Positions 1 to 11,748 of a stretch of 64,000 nucleotides of DNA are shown one piece after another. Numbering within the stretch: position 1 is the first letter of the stretch; every line of letters begins with the position of its first letter. A program made the position numbers and the translations under genes. The stretch spans positions 868,001 to 932,000 of the forward strand of contig JAFREQ010000095.1 in the NCBI GenBank assembly GCA_025331565.1, given 5' to 3'. The notes beneath the pieces were generated by a model. It was not told the origin of the DNA. It did no database searches and worked only from the letters and a program-made list of their open reading frames with translations. Source of the DNA: Holacanthus passer. Lineage: Eukaryota; Chordata; Actinopteri; Pomacanthidae.

Positions 1-360
1 AAATCCACTGATAAATAGTCAATTAATCTTCAATAATTGATCCTTTAACAAAAAAAAAAAACGTTGGTTGACTCAAGCTTCTGATATGTGAAGATTTACT
101 GCTTTTCTCTGTTACTGTAAATGGAGCGTTTTAAAGTTTTGCAAAACATCAATTTAAGATTTAGAAAGCACTTTTCAGTATTTTTTAACATTTCATAGAT
201 GGAATAATTCATCAATAAGTCAAATAATTGGCAGATTAATTACTGATGAAAATGATTGTGACAGGATCATTTTCTGATCATTTTCATAGATTATACAATT
301 AATGGATTAATCATAAAAATAACTTTAATTGATAATGAAAATATTTGCAGCTGTAATTTA
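1..360. mobile_element. MITE-like element, same family, diverged copy at left edge
   Basis: Dense in AATTAATC/GATTAAT words, with 'gattatacaattaatggatt' near 290-310 and a terminal 'atttgcagctgtaa' near 345-358 resembling the family's 'gttgcagctcta' end. The left end is cut by the window or too diverged to place; it may be two overlapping relics. Confidence 0.4.
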
Positions 361-1550
361 GACCTTTATGGGACACAAAGAGTTTATTAAAATGATTCAA
401 CAGGATTTAACTTCTTTATATTATATCTATCTATCTAAGGTGACGCGATGAACAAAACTACACTGAAAAAAATTACAGTGCAAATAATTAAGGACAATAT
501 CCTTCAAGGTTTTTAAGAAACTGCTCAAGTAGCTGTTGTGAAGGAAAAAAACATCATCATATCTAACTCTTAATTTGTCGATCTTCTAGTGCTTATTTTA
601 ACAAAGAGCCATCAGTTTGCACAAGAGTACAGTTTATTTAGCGTGACGTCCTCATGAAACTGCTCAAGAAAGAAACAGATACTGGTAAAGCTTTTCAATT
701 GACCCGCTGAAGTAAACCAATGCATTCTCCCAACCTAGATTAGCTCAGAAACCACAAAGTAGTGAACTAGAAAGCCAGTTTATTTTGATGCTAAATACAT
801 CTCACAGATGCTGCAAACAGGTTCATCGAAGCAATAAGCACTGACAGGCATGGGATTATCTTGCTATGTTGGCACACACCTGCGACAATATTGCACAATA
901 ATCCGCCGCCTCTAGGTCATCATTGCTTAATTATTAATTACTTTCAAACAACGGGACTGGCAATCAAGAACCAGCAGCCTTTTCTTGTTTTACAGCAGAC
1001 ACGGATCTGACCAGAGGCTCATGGGGCTCCGGGGTCATAAGGTGCCAAATTAAAAGGGTAATAAACTCTTCAGCAGGCTATTGTACAGTCCTGGTATAAA
1101 TAGCAACTGGGTGTTCTGATAAAAATATTTTCCTCGCAACACAATAGTTGAATTCATGCGTGAGATTCACCCGGCTCTGCAATGTGGCTCACCGTGTATG
1201 TGAGCGTCGCAGTCACAAGCTGCCAATAAGAGCATAGGCCTGCTCTGTCAGAGAACAGCATGGTATTCACCGCCCAGCCTACCCACCCATTCACCCATTC
1301 ACCACCAAACTACCCCAACATGGAGGCACATTAATGAACAACTGGCTTTGCAGCGAGACAGGGAGGGACAGACAGGCAGAGGGGTCTGTCGCACGGCCTG
1401 GCCAACACCTTCCCTCTAATCTCATTTGCTTGTTATCAGCCCCATCAGGCTGACCTCGGCCACTGCAAAATAAATAAATAAAATAAGCCAACAGATGTCC
1501 ATCAATTTGCTATTTGAGGTTTTTTTTTTTTTTTCCCCTTCCTTCCTCAG

Positions 1551-1840
1551 ATTACTGCGTAACAAAAAAAAAAATAATGCCTCAGTTTCAACCTCAGAAA
1601 AAGACATTTGGATTTGGACCATTTGGACGAAAAAAAGGCCGAGATGACACATCAGAAAATGAAGGGAGAAAAAAAAAAAAATCACAGATGAAGAAATGAT
1701 TGCCACCATTGTTGTGGCTGGCTGCTTGGAGGACAGGACTGTTTCGGAGGCAGCCAGACAAACCTCTTCTGTGTCTGAACAAGAGGGAGAGCTAAAAGTA
1801 GGGGGAAGACAATGCATTATTGTCTTTCCTCCTCCTTGAA
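1551..1840 (+). other. coding-like stretch with homopolymer frame break, unknown
   Basis: After a strong acceptor-like sequence (ccttccttcctcag, ending at 1550) an open frame reads DYCVTKKKIMPQFQPQKKTF then GFGPFGRKKGRDDTSENEGR, and stops at 1697-1699 just after a 13-A run at 1669-1681. In a second frame, right after the same run, it continues ITDEEMIATIVVAGCLEDRT then VSEAARQTSSVSEQEGELKV before a stop near 1838. Both halves have balanced, protein-like composition, unlike most chance frames nearby. I do not recognise the protein. It could be a decayed exon or processed copy, a real exon with an A-tract length error, or chance. It lies antisense in the last satb1 intron seen here. Confidence 0.25.
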
Positions 1841-2079
1841 CCTGGCAGAGGCCCAGCGCTGGCAGGCAACACTATGCAGATAAATGCGGCCGATAACATG
1901 CTTCTCCTCCCCGAGCGAGCCAAACCGGCGGCTGCATGTTCGCCGCGCAAGGTAACGTGTGCCGCGCTGTAAGAACATTACGCCATTGGTGGACGCCCAT
2001 CTGCTGACGACACAGGAGTGTTGAAACGTTCCTGATGCTCGGGCATATGTGAATCTCCCGCAACAATAAGCAATAATTG

Positions 2080-2330
2080 ACTGCACAATCCGGGGCCAGA
2101 TTTTTTTTGGGGGGAGAATAAGTCTTTATATGCAAATAGATACAGCTCTGAGTGACTGTACAAATAATCTTTGGCACGCTGCGAGGAAGACAGGGCGGCG
2201 GAAATGGGGTCATTGGCCTCATGTGAACTACAGTGGTAATGGACAGCGGCGATGTTCTGCACCCAAGTCCTGTTTATTTGTCTGTTAGTGTCTTTATTCG
2301 ACTTCTTCTTTAACGTCCAAACAGCTGGCG
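2080..2330. promoter_or_regulatory. candidate conserved non-coding element with octamer
   Basis: Contains an exact POU octamer ATGCAAAT at 2130-2137 in a non-repetitive stretch that also has 'agcaataattgactgcaca' and 'ggaaatggggtcattggcct'. Regulatory role is inference from composition and motif only. Confidence 0.22.
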
Positions 2331-4819
2331 AAACGCGCCGTGCATCAATCGCTGTATACACTGTGTGATATAGGGATAACTTGAGCATTGGAGTGAAATA
2401 ATAACAACGTACAGAGATGATTTCGGTGCCATTCGTATCATCAGATAATGGGTCAGGTGAGCAAAGGCCCAAACTCCCCCCTTAAAAAAAAAGCCTATTT
2501 AATGGAGGCACAAGTGTTAATCCAAATTTACGCTGCTCTGTGGAGGTGTTCTGCTGGTCCCACCATCGCCGCTCAAAGCGTAGGAATTCATTTACGGTTC
2601 AACGTAGGATTTAACCCGTTGATTATCGTAGCACCGCTGCAGCACTACATGCATAACGATGGTTGTGCATTCATTACATACACAAATTAATCATGCTTAT
2701 ATTCTCTTATTGACTCTGCGATGAGGAGATGATCGAGGTTTGCACCAAAAATGACTGCTAGCAAGATCTTAACATACATTTGTCTTGCTGCAGAAAAGGA
2801 GAAGATTACTGAACTGTGCATTCATGATGTAGCCGAAGTAATCGTGTTTGCATACGTTCATTCACTCAGAGCGCAGTGAGGAGAAGGTTTACGAGATCAC
2901 AAAATACTCATTTATCGAGCGTTACTGAAAAGACGATTACCGAGACGGTTTTTCCAAAATTCTCCACGTGCATCCATCAGTGTTATGGAGCATCTGAATG
3001 CAGAAGCATAACTTCACCTTTACTCAATCAACTAGTGACCCACAAGTTCACCTCTCCAACCATTTCATCAAATACTCGTCTGGACGTCGGCGAGAGAAAA
3101 GAACCCACAACACAACAGAGCGTATGACACATTTAAATATTTCACGTAGTTGCAAAGGAAAATTAATTATTTCCAGATAAAGGAAATTAACATTTTCTTC
3201 TAAAAAATGTACTACTTTGTTTACACTGGATCTCAGGCTGCTCACCATATGGGGATCAAAGAGTTGAATTTATTGTTAAGCCACATTTTTATTTACCTCT
3301 GCAACATTTTCATAACCTCACCATCTGAATCCGATTCCCACGCCGGCCCTGAGCATTCGTAAGCAGGCCTACTACAAAACAGACAGATCAAACGGACATC
3401 TTTTAGAAATGACAGATACGGCCCTGAGGATGGTTGGATTTGCGACCACAGTATTGGATGATGAAATTTCTAGTTCTCATATGTAGCGACGACGAAGCTG
3501 CTTCTCTCTTAAGGAAAACGCTTGAGGATTAAAAACCGAGTCATCTAAATCATTTGAAACTTGCCTTTAAAAATCTTTTTTTTTTTTTTTTTGTTATTAA
3601 ATCACGTTGGTACGACTCCGATGTCTTGTCGGAGTGGATGCTTTCCAGATTGCGGTTGCCAGATTGTGTCACTATCCTCTTTTGTGAGGATGTCAGTGGC
3701 TGAGCTTTAGGAGAGAAATTTGCCAGTCTGAATCATACATGCCAAACAATTAATCTCTATTTGAGCTGCGACATGGAGAAGTCTTAGCCAAACAGTGAAC
3801 GTTTTCTGAAGAGGGGTCGCGACCTCTCCAGATACAATAAGCGAGTTGACAACAATAACAGACTGACAGCTAACACGACACACATTGTGGAGGCAAGGCA
3901 TGACTGTGCAGGAAATGGCCCTCTCTGTGTCAGCACTTGCTCCCAGAAACAATACCGACCAGTTTTGTGTGGCAGTTTACGTCATGGCTGCCGAACCAAT
4001 AAAGTGTGCAGGGAATTTTCGAGCAACCAAATAGAGGCAGATGGAGCATAAAGAATAGCCAAAGGCAAATGACCAGTCCATCTAAAATGGAGCACATTAA
4101 ACATCTGTGTGGTTACAGTGTTTTTTTTTTTTAACTGCACGTTTTGTTCTTTTTCAGCAAAGTTGTTCTTCACACACAGCTGCACATAACACAGTCACAA
4201 TAACACAACCTGGGAGTTTCCCGGCGCAAAAACACAGTGTTGGATTCTCATGCCTTGCTCATGAACAAGAGAAACAAGACACCACGTCTAGTTTGAATAT
4301 GTGCAAAATAAACAGCAAGGATGTTTTAACATGTTCACTGTTTGCCCACAGTGCAAATAAAACATTTGCAGGCAGCATATTTTATCTCATAAGAAAGTAA
4401 AAATTCACTTTAACTATCAGTCAATATCACATTTGAGTGAAACTGTGTTCTCTTTGTCCACTAAAGCACTTCAGATTGTTTATGTGTACAAAATGGCTGA
4501 AAATCGAGTCACCGATGATGCTACAGCACACGTGCCTCTTTGTATCAAATATTAGTATTGTTGAAATTGCACCATAATCTAGTTTAGCCTGGTGGTGGGC
4601 TGATATTTGGGTACCAGCACTGTCTGCACAGCACACTGAATGTTCAAACAGTGTTCTCCCACCACAAATTTACCTCTTGTTTATAATCTTTTCTGTTCAA
4701 TACTGCCGAGGCAGATGGAGGATGAATGCACAGAAGACAACAAACACACTGAAGATGAACTAGAGATAAACAACAACGAACGGCGGCAACATTACAAACA
4801 CACAAAGCACCTACATGGA

Positions 4820-4945
4820 GTCTGATTCCATCAATTATAAGAGCTTGATTGAGATTTAATTCAAAGCTTGGGTTTAATTGCTAATATCAAAGCGTAATTA
4901 AGCTGATAAATCATGACTGATCTTATTGAATTAAGGATTGAAATA
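4820..4945. promoter_or_regulatory. candidate conserved non-coding element, TAATT cluster
   Basis: Several ATTTAATT/TAATTAAG/TTAATTGC words within 120 bases, including tttaattgctaatatcaaag and cgtaattaagctgataaatc. AT-rich but not simple repeat. SATB proteins themselves prefer AT-rich base-unpairing DNA, so autoregulatory binding is possible but untested. Confidence 0.22.
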
Positions 4946-5470
4946 GCGGAGAACCTGCAAATTGTCTATGTCAGCTAAATAAGTGTTCATAATTGGCGTA
5001 CAAGTTTGCTTCAGATACTAATGACACTGAACAAATTTCATCCCCTAAAAGTGTTTGGAAATAGAAGTCTTCACATGCAGTTGTTTACTCAGTGCTACGG
5101 CTGCGTCTCGTTCGACTCGGAAATTCATCTTGAACTTAAAGTAGAATATTTGCACAAGCGGCAACAAAGTAAACACAAAATCTCAAATGTCTCTCTGTAC
5201 GTGGCTGAAAAGGCAACTTACACGTCCTCAATCCATCAGGCTCAATTTATGCAGCATATTGTGAGAATGGGGACCGAAGGATATGATGTAGACAGAGTGA
5301 TGAGGAGGGAAAGTCAGTCTCCCTCAGAGAGACAGAGATAAGGACACAGACAGGAGATTGTGAAAGACAGAGAGAGGGAGAGCAAATAATACCAGCAAAA
5401 GCAAGTGCACACAAGCACCAGCATGAGTACTTGGATAGGTCCTAATATCTCCCCATGCAATTCCCCCTCA

Positions 5471-5472
<2 letters not shown>

Positions 5473-5519
<47 letters not shown>

Positions 5520-5530
5520 ACACACACATA
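5473..5530. repeat. (CA)n microsatellite
   Basis: About 58 bases of CA units with one G interruption near 5515. Confidence 0.97.
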
Positions 5531-5769
5531 CACAGACTCTCTCTCCCTCAGACTGCATCTGCCGGAGCTAGTGGCTGTAGTTAAATTGAAATATTTCCCG
5601 GCGTGTGTCAGAAGCATGCAGAATGATAATTATGACAGATCTGATTAGGCGGGCCGAGTCGGGCGGCTCCGGGCTGCAGGTGCGACCTTGTGCATTCCTG
5701 AGTGTGTAAATAAAATTAATTACAAGCGTAGGGGGCGCGCAGCGCGTGACATCAGCGCGCACAGGGGGG

Positions 5770-5930
5770 ACTCCCACGGGGGGCACCCTAATGGAATATT
5801 TTCCCCGAGTCTAATAATACAGTTGGTATTGACTTGAGGTAATTAGGGGGATCATTAAAGCGCTTTTCCCGGCGTATTTGCCTGCCTGATCAGATTAGCG
5901 AGAATGGGCCTCAGAACAAGCCCTGTGTGG
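5770..5930. promoter_or_regulatory. candidate conserved non-coding element
   Basis: Non-repetitive stretch with repeated homeobox-type cores (taatgg, ctaataat, gtaattag, attaaag) and 'tgcctgcctgatcagattag'. No open frame of interest. Confidence 0.22.
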
Positions 5931-6539
5931 TCTGTCAGGAGAAGTGGAGACAGTGGGAGAGGGTTAGCTAGCGAACATTTGAAGCAAAGAAAGAGCTACC
6001 AAACGCCGTGCCTGTCAATGGGACGAGGGTAGCGTTTTCTAACAAGCTCGCAAAGGGTGAGGACTAGTGAAGGTAGGCATGTGGCTCGTAGGATAAACAC
6101 TGGCGAGGGCTGGTGATCTGTCAGAGATGAGCTAACCCCGGCTCCACAGCAGAAAGCACTTGTCATATAATAAAGCATCAGAGGTGATGACGAAGAGACA
6201 ATTTGGAGTCCTGACAGTCGGGGCAGATTCCTGGTTTGGACTGCAGGGTGGGAGGCAGGCGAGGAGGAGGGAGTGGGCTGTGCAATTGGAGACAGATGGG
6301 GTGAGAGGTGGCGTGTAAGGCGTAAGTGAGAGAGATGGCAGGAGAGACACAAAGTGCTCTGGGCATGCTCAGTGAGACCCCCGGGCTCCAGCTAAGAGGA
6401 GGAGGGTTCGATGAAACAGGCAGCGGAGAGAAAACAGGCTGGTGGGAATTCCACTGTCCATTAAACAATAAGAGAAAGGCTCATTTCAGAGGGAGGGGAA
6501 GACTTACCGTTTGCAAGATAATTCATTCGCTAAATTAAT

Positions 6540-6745
6540 TATTCAGACAGCTGGGTCTCCAGTTCAAGAAATTGTGTCTTTAATAATAGAGAGGATCTGG
6601 CCTAGCCTGTTTCCCATGGCAACCTAATAACCAAGCAGGCACAGGAGATAAATAAATAAATCAATTAATAAACAGTCACGGCCCTTTTAGATCCCTGGGG
6701 GTTGTGATATGCTCGCTCTGATCTGCCTAATTTGAGGGAGAGAGA
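6540..6745. promoter_or_regulatory. candidate conserved non-coding element
   Basis: Contains ttattcagacagctgggtct, gtttcccatggcaacctaat (an RFX/X-box-like CCATGGCAAC core) and a run of aataaataaatcaattaata. Non-coding; role inferred only. Confidence 0.22.
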
Positions 6746-7116
6746 GGTGCGGAGAACTGTGAATCCACAAACAAAAAAATTAAGACATCTTGATGCCACA
6801 GCACAGAGAGAACAACTTAGGAGAAGTGGAGCAAAATTTCAGTGTGCCGCTCCAACAAATCGCCCCCGGCAGTCCCTGATATTAAAAAGTATCTGATAAC
6901 GTCGTCACTGTGTCAATTTTACTATCCTCACATGCCATTTAATGCCATTTGTACACATGTCTTCATGCAAAACATGACTTCTGACGCTCTGACCCCAAGT
7001 GGCTTCTCAGTAACAGACAAACCTCCGAACGGTCACAATCTAGAAACAGACACCCGAAAGGTCAGCCATCTGCCCCTCTTGTTAAGCAGCCATGGGATGG
7101 AGCAGAGCGATAGAAG

Positions 7117-7118
<2 letters not shown>

Positions 7119-7150
<32 letters not shown>
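7119..7150. repeat. (GT)16 microsatellite
   Basis: Uninterrupted GT tract in intron 8. Confidence 0.97.
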
Positions 7151-7151
<1 letters not shown>

Positions 7152-7676
7152 GCTGGTCTGGTCGGTGGCTCATGTGCCAAATATCTGAGATTAAAGCTAA
7201 GAAAAGCGATCGAGCCCCCATAAAACGCCACCGAGCAGATTCCACCCCGAACAGGAAATTAGTCATTTTCCAAACATGAAGGAAGTAGTTCCAGTTATTC
7301 TGTCACCCTCCCTTCCTACTCATATCAGTGTCCCCACCCACCACCACCACCACCACCACCACCCCCACCTCTCCAGACCAACAAGGCACTCACCCTCCGC
7401 CCCCCCGTCCATCCCCCCCGCACCCCCCTCCACTCCAGGGACTATCGTGCCAGGCGGGTGCAGGGTGACAGATGGCATACACCAACCTCCCCCATCGCTC
7501 TCCCCTCTCCCCCCTACTGCACCAGCCCCCCTGCCCGGCCCCCCCGGTGGCGCAGCGGCGGACCAGATCAGTGCCATTCTGTCTCATTAGAGCCTGGCTA
7601 ATTAGCGTAGCCTCTTCCAGGGGAGAATGAGCGAGCGAGAGAGAGGCAGAGAGAGAAAGAGTGGCGGGGAGAGAGG

Positions 7677-7696
7677 GCGGCGGCGGCGGCGGCGGT
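7677..7696. repeat. (CGG)n short tandem repeat
   Basis: About seven CGG units inside a GA-rich then GC-rich region (7620-7780). Confidence 0.9.
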
Positions 7697-9509
7697 GGCT
7701 GGGCTCTGTGCTCTTCTGGTCATTGAGGAGTCGGAGGGCTTTGAGCCCCGCGGTGCACAGGGCTCCCAGGGTGCTTGTTTTATGACAGCAGGGACTCTGA
7801 TTCCATCCGTTGTGCAATTCCTCTCAGGAAGTGTCGGGGATGTTTGGACATAAAAGTCGTGTCAGAGGAATGCCCCCGACCCGCTCCACTCCACCTTCAG
7901 CTCACCTCCCATCGCTCAGCTGAACACTCGCCGCCCTCTCTGCCGGGCTCGCCAACACAGCAAGCCTCCCCTGTTAACGTGAATGAAAACAAAGCAGAGT
8001 AGCTTTGCTAGATAGCCCGACTGAGCCGGTTAATAATGTTGACGTCAACTCCAGGCTATCCAGATCATAGCCTGCACCTCTGCAGGCTAAAAAGAAATGG
8101 GCCGTTTAGTGAATATAGCTACTTCTGGCACTGTCATCGCTGGATATGAACCAGTAGCGCGCAGATGTTTTCTCCAAGTCTGACATCTCCTGAAGCTGAA
8201 ATGGAGATGGAGCGTTCTCGGAGCCTTCAATCAGTTCGACTTGAGGAGTGGATCATGAATAATGATTCAGATTTTTATCAAAGAGTAAATGTAATATCTG
8301 TCCTAATAAATCAGAATCGCTGCTTGGATAACTTAAAAAAATACGTACGTCCGGACTTGAAGCGAATGGCAACCATTAATCTGATAAAGTAATATGGCCT
8401 GTGTTAGATTCACTGCTCTACGGTTACTACGCTGAATATGTGGCAGTAAAAGAGTGATTGAAATGCAACATTGAATATGTGGGAGAGGAGGGGCAGTTAA
8501 AGGGTGGCGGAGGCCTGCTGTGGTTACGAGCCCTAAGAGAGGACAGGATGGCTGCGTTCCAGGACCCCCCTCCTCCAAACACACACATACACACCAACAG
8601 ACACAAACATACACATTTAAATGTGCCTGCACAGAAAAGCACACACATCTATATCCAGCATGTACACACACCTAAGTATAACCTCACTGCAGCATGCACC
8701 AATCAAACTCCTGTTTACTGCTTCTCTACCCAGAGGAGCACAAACCTCCTTCAACTCTACATCTCTCACTTCTCTCCTTTTAGATCTACATCACTTTTCT
8801 CTTTCCATTCTCATTGTATCATCTGTCTCTGTGAATTTGAAACAGGCAAACATGCTGCATATAAATTATAAATACACAGTGCACAAGTCCTCACATATAC
8901 AGGACTGATACCAACGGATCCTGGTCACCTGATCCCGTGCTTGCGTAAGCATGCTGGGAAATCCTAAGCTGAGCTGAAGAGGCAGAGGTTGAACTGCACA
9001 CCGAGCTGACAGGACGGTGCCAGCCTCAGTGATGAGGCCTCTTCCCCGCCCTCCCCCCACGATTATTTCCCTGGACCCCATATGGGCATCCTGCCAGTCC
9101 AGCCCATCCTCCATCCTCATCACCAGCCACATCCACACTGCTCTCCCAGCCTCAGTATGGTGCTCTACCCCAGGCTCGGATCGTGGTTATTTTCTCCTGC
9201 AGGGCTGCAAACCTCTCTGGATTTAAGCTGCCGTTTGTAACACATCATTTGAAAATACATTTTGCCTTTTTCCTGGCTGACTGATTCACACTATAGTAGG
9301 CTCATGAACAATTCACAGTGACGTACTCAACGCAGAGTGTCCCAGCAAAAATCTCCTTAGAAAAAAGGAATCATTTCTTTTAGTTCCAGCAGTGGCACCA
9401 ATGCATTTTTTTGAATCAGCAGAAATTAGTGGCTATATGGATATTCTGGAAATGTTTTATCTAATATCAGGGAACCTTAAAACCAGCATCATCTCACCAA
9501 CCTGAGGCC

Positions 9510-9766
9510 GTTATGGATAACAGTTAATAGTTAATCTTTTAATCAATTGGTTGGTCAATTAAAAAAATGCCTGTCACAGTTTTCAGGAGATGGCTTGTTT
9601 TCTCTGACCAAAACCCAAACACATCCAATTTAAGAAGATGGAACCACCAGCAAAATTTGCCTGTGAAGGGAATCAAGTGATTAATGGATTAGTAAAATAG
9701 TTTTCGATTAATATTCTGTTGATCAACTAATGAGTTAATTGACTGGTGATTGTTGCAGCTCTACAA
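9510..9766. mobile_element. MITE-like element, same family, copy in intron 8
   Basis: Starts about ggataacagttaatagttaa and ends gattgttgcagctctac. The interior has 'caccagcaaaatttgcc', 'ccaaaacccaaacacatcc' and 'gattaatggattagtaaaat' blocks that parallel the intron 1 copy. About 255 bases, non-coding. Confidence 0.6.
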
Positions 9767-10039
9767 CATTGCAGGAAGCATGTCCATCTATATTGTTGGA
9801 CCGATGTGATTAATGGGAAGTAAACTAAATCATTAAAACTACAATCTCATCCCACTTTAAATAAAAAAAGAAATAAGGCAAATGATTTGAGAAGACTTGT
9901 GTTGAAACTGATGACTGGGTGCTGCTGGTCTCTGCTCTCAGAGTTCAGGGGTCCTGATGGGGAGGAGCAGCCGTGGCCTGGCGGTGCTGGTGGCTGTGGC
10001 AATGCCGGCTGGGTAGTAAGGGGGGAGACCAGCTGCCCG

Positions 10040-10145
10040 GGGAGCGCCCATTACGAGATGGAGCCAGAGATAAGTGCTCTCCCAGGCCCCCTTTCACAGG
10101 CATAATTAGCACACTTCTTATCTGCTGCTCAATTCACATTCACAC
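10040..10145. promoter_or_regulatory. candidate enhancer with paired GATA-type sites
   Basis: Contains AGATAAG at 10068-10074 and its inverted form CTTATCT at 10117-10123, with a homeobox-type TAATTA (cataattagc, 10101-10110) between. The local sequence is of mixed, non-repetitive composition, typical of conserved non-coding DNA. Conservation was not tested. Confidence 0.3.
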
Positions 10146-10966
10146 CCGCCTGCCATGAATGGAACGTGAAAGAGAGGCAGAAATCGGGGGAACGCGAGAG
10201 GTAGAGGGGCAAGACAGAAAGATGGGAGCGAGGTGGAGAAGGCAGGGTGGAAACCTGTTTCCCAGACAAACCTTCATTTGAGAAGAGAGAGACATGAGCG
10301 AGTTAATGCTGCGACCGCCTCGCTCTCCCCCTTTCTCTTTCTCCATCCTTCCAAGGAGTCTTTGAACTCCTTAACAAAAACAGTGGTTTGTGCATCAAAC
10401 TGCAATTTGGTAAAACAAAGCTATCTGGGGGTATAATCATCCTAATCAGCAAGAAAAAAATAAAGCCTTTGCAGATATTTCTAGATTATTCCGCCCTTGG
10501 TGATCTATCCCCCCGCCCCCCCCATCTTCTTCATCAAGCACAATTGAGGAAATCTTCCCAACTCTGGCTCTGACAGACACATGAAAACCTTTAATAATAA
10601 CTCCTTAGCGGCACATTTTAAAATTACTTTTAATAAAGAGTTAAACTGGTGCTGTGTTTTTTTGTCCCCTGTTTCCAACACACACAAGCTTGTATTGTGT
10701 GAGCGCACTGCTCTCTGGGAGAAGATAACAGGGGTCATCGCCTTACTTAGTGCAGCTAATATAAACAGGCTTGTTTGGTGTTGAAACAGAGTCGACTGCT
10801 AAACTCCAAACCCACAATAAAGAGGACATGTGTCATTATGTCTATAAATCATGGCAGTGAGGCTTGTTGGGGTTGGATGGATTTCTACTTTGCCTCTGTA
10901 TGATGGCATGTGCATCTAGTATTAAATATTTTATCATCCTTTTGTCTGTGTTGTCTGTATAGGCTA

Positions 10967-10992
10967 GTGTGTGTGTGTGTGTGTGTGTGTGT
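10967..10992. repeat. (GT)13 microsatellite
   Basis: Uninterrupted GT tract in intron 8. Confidence 0.95.
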
Positions 10993-11107
10993 ATATTAAG
11001 AGTTCACGTGCACCAGATACTCCTCAGGTCAAGGACTTATTTGGACGTCAACAGGACTTTCTCAAAGCTGGAGGGCCTTTATTCTCTTGCATCCATCGGC
11101 CATGTGT

Positions 11108-11115
11108 CTGTGTGT

Positions 11116-11156
<41 letters not shown>
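11108..11156. repeat. (GT)n microsatellite beside MITE
   Basis: About 49 bases with one A interruption; it ends six bases before the AGGGCTGG-ended element. Confidence 0.95.
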
Positions 11157-11157
<1 letters not shown>

Positions 11158-11161
11158 ACAC

Positions 11162-11748
11162 TAGGGCTGGGCGATGCGGCAAAAAATATGATGAAAATAT
11201 TTTTTTTCCATATTGATCAATATCAATATTTATCACGATACATAATTTGATAATGCTGCCAGTTTGAAGAGTATCCTGATAACGAAGAAGTTACATAGTT
11301 ATTTAGATTATAGTTCATTAACATAAAAATAGAATAACTTTTGAGATATCCAAACCACTTCCATATGAACAAAGTTTGTCATTAAAGTCGTCAGATTTGG
11401 AGGATGACGCGAGTTCACTTCCAGCACTTTAGCATAATGTATGGTTGTGTAAAACAAAGTGGGTGAGGATTAAGAGGCGGCTACAGGCAGCAGGAAGTTT
11501 GTGTTCTGCTTGTTCAACAGGTGTTTGATAGATTGATCACACCGTCTTCCTTTTGTTGCACTTATGGATAATGAGCGTTATCGTGGTGACTATAATAAAA
11601 TAGTCTGTTTCTGTTTCTCCGCTGTGGGCTCTGCTCTGAAGTTACGCTGCTAGATCTGTCCACATCAAGTAAAAATGTCCAAAGTTTATCATTGTTAGCG
11701 ACATAAATTTTATCTCCTGTACAGAGATTGTTTTATCGTCCAGCCCTG
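11162..11748. mobile_element. MITE-like element with AGGGCTGGGCGAT ends
   Basis: Left end tagggctgggcgatgcgg, right end atcgtccagccctg; as inverted repeats they share AGGGCTGG(G/A)CGAT, 13 of 14 bases. The 585-base interior has 'atattgatcaatatcaatat' and 'tatcacgataca' near the left end, as in a widespread fish non-autonomous family, probably hAT-like. No open frame of note and no clear 8-base target duplication. It abuts a (GT)n tract on the left. Confidence 0.65.
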
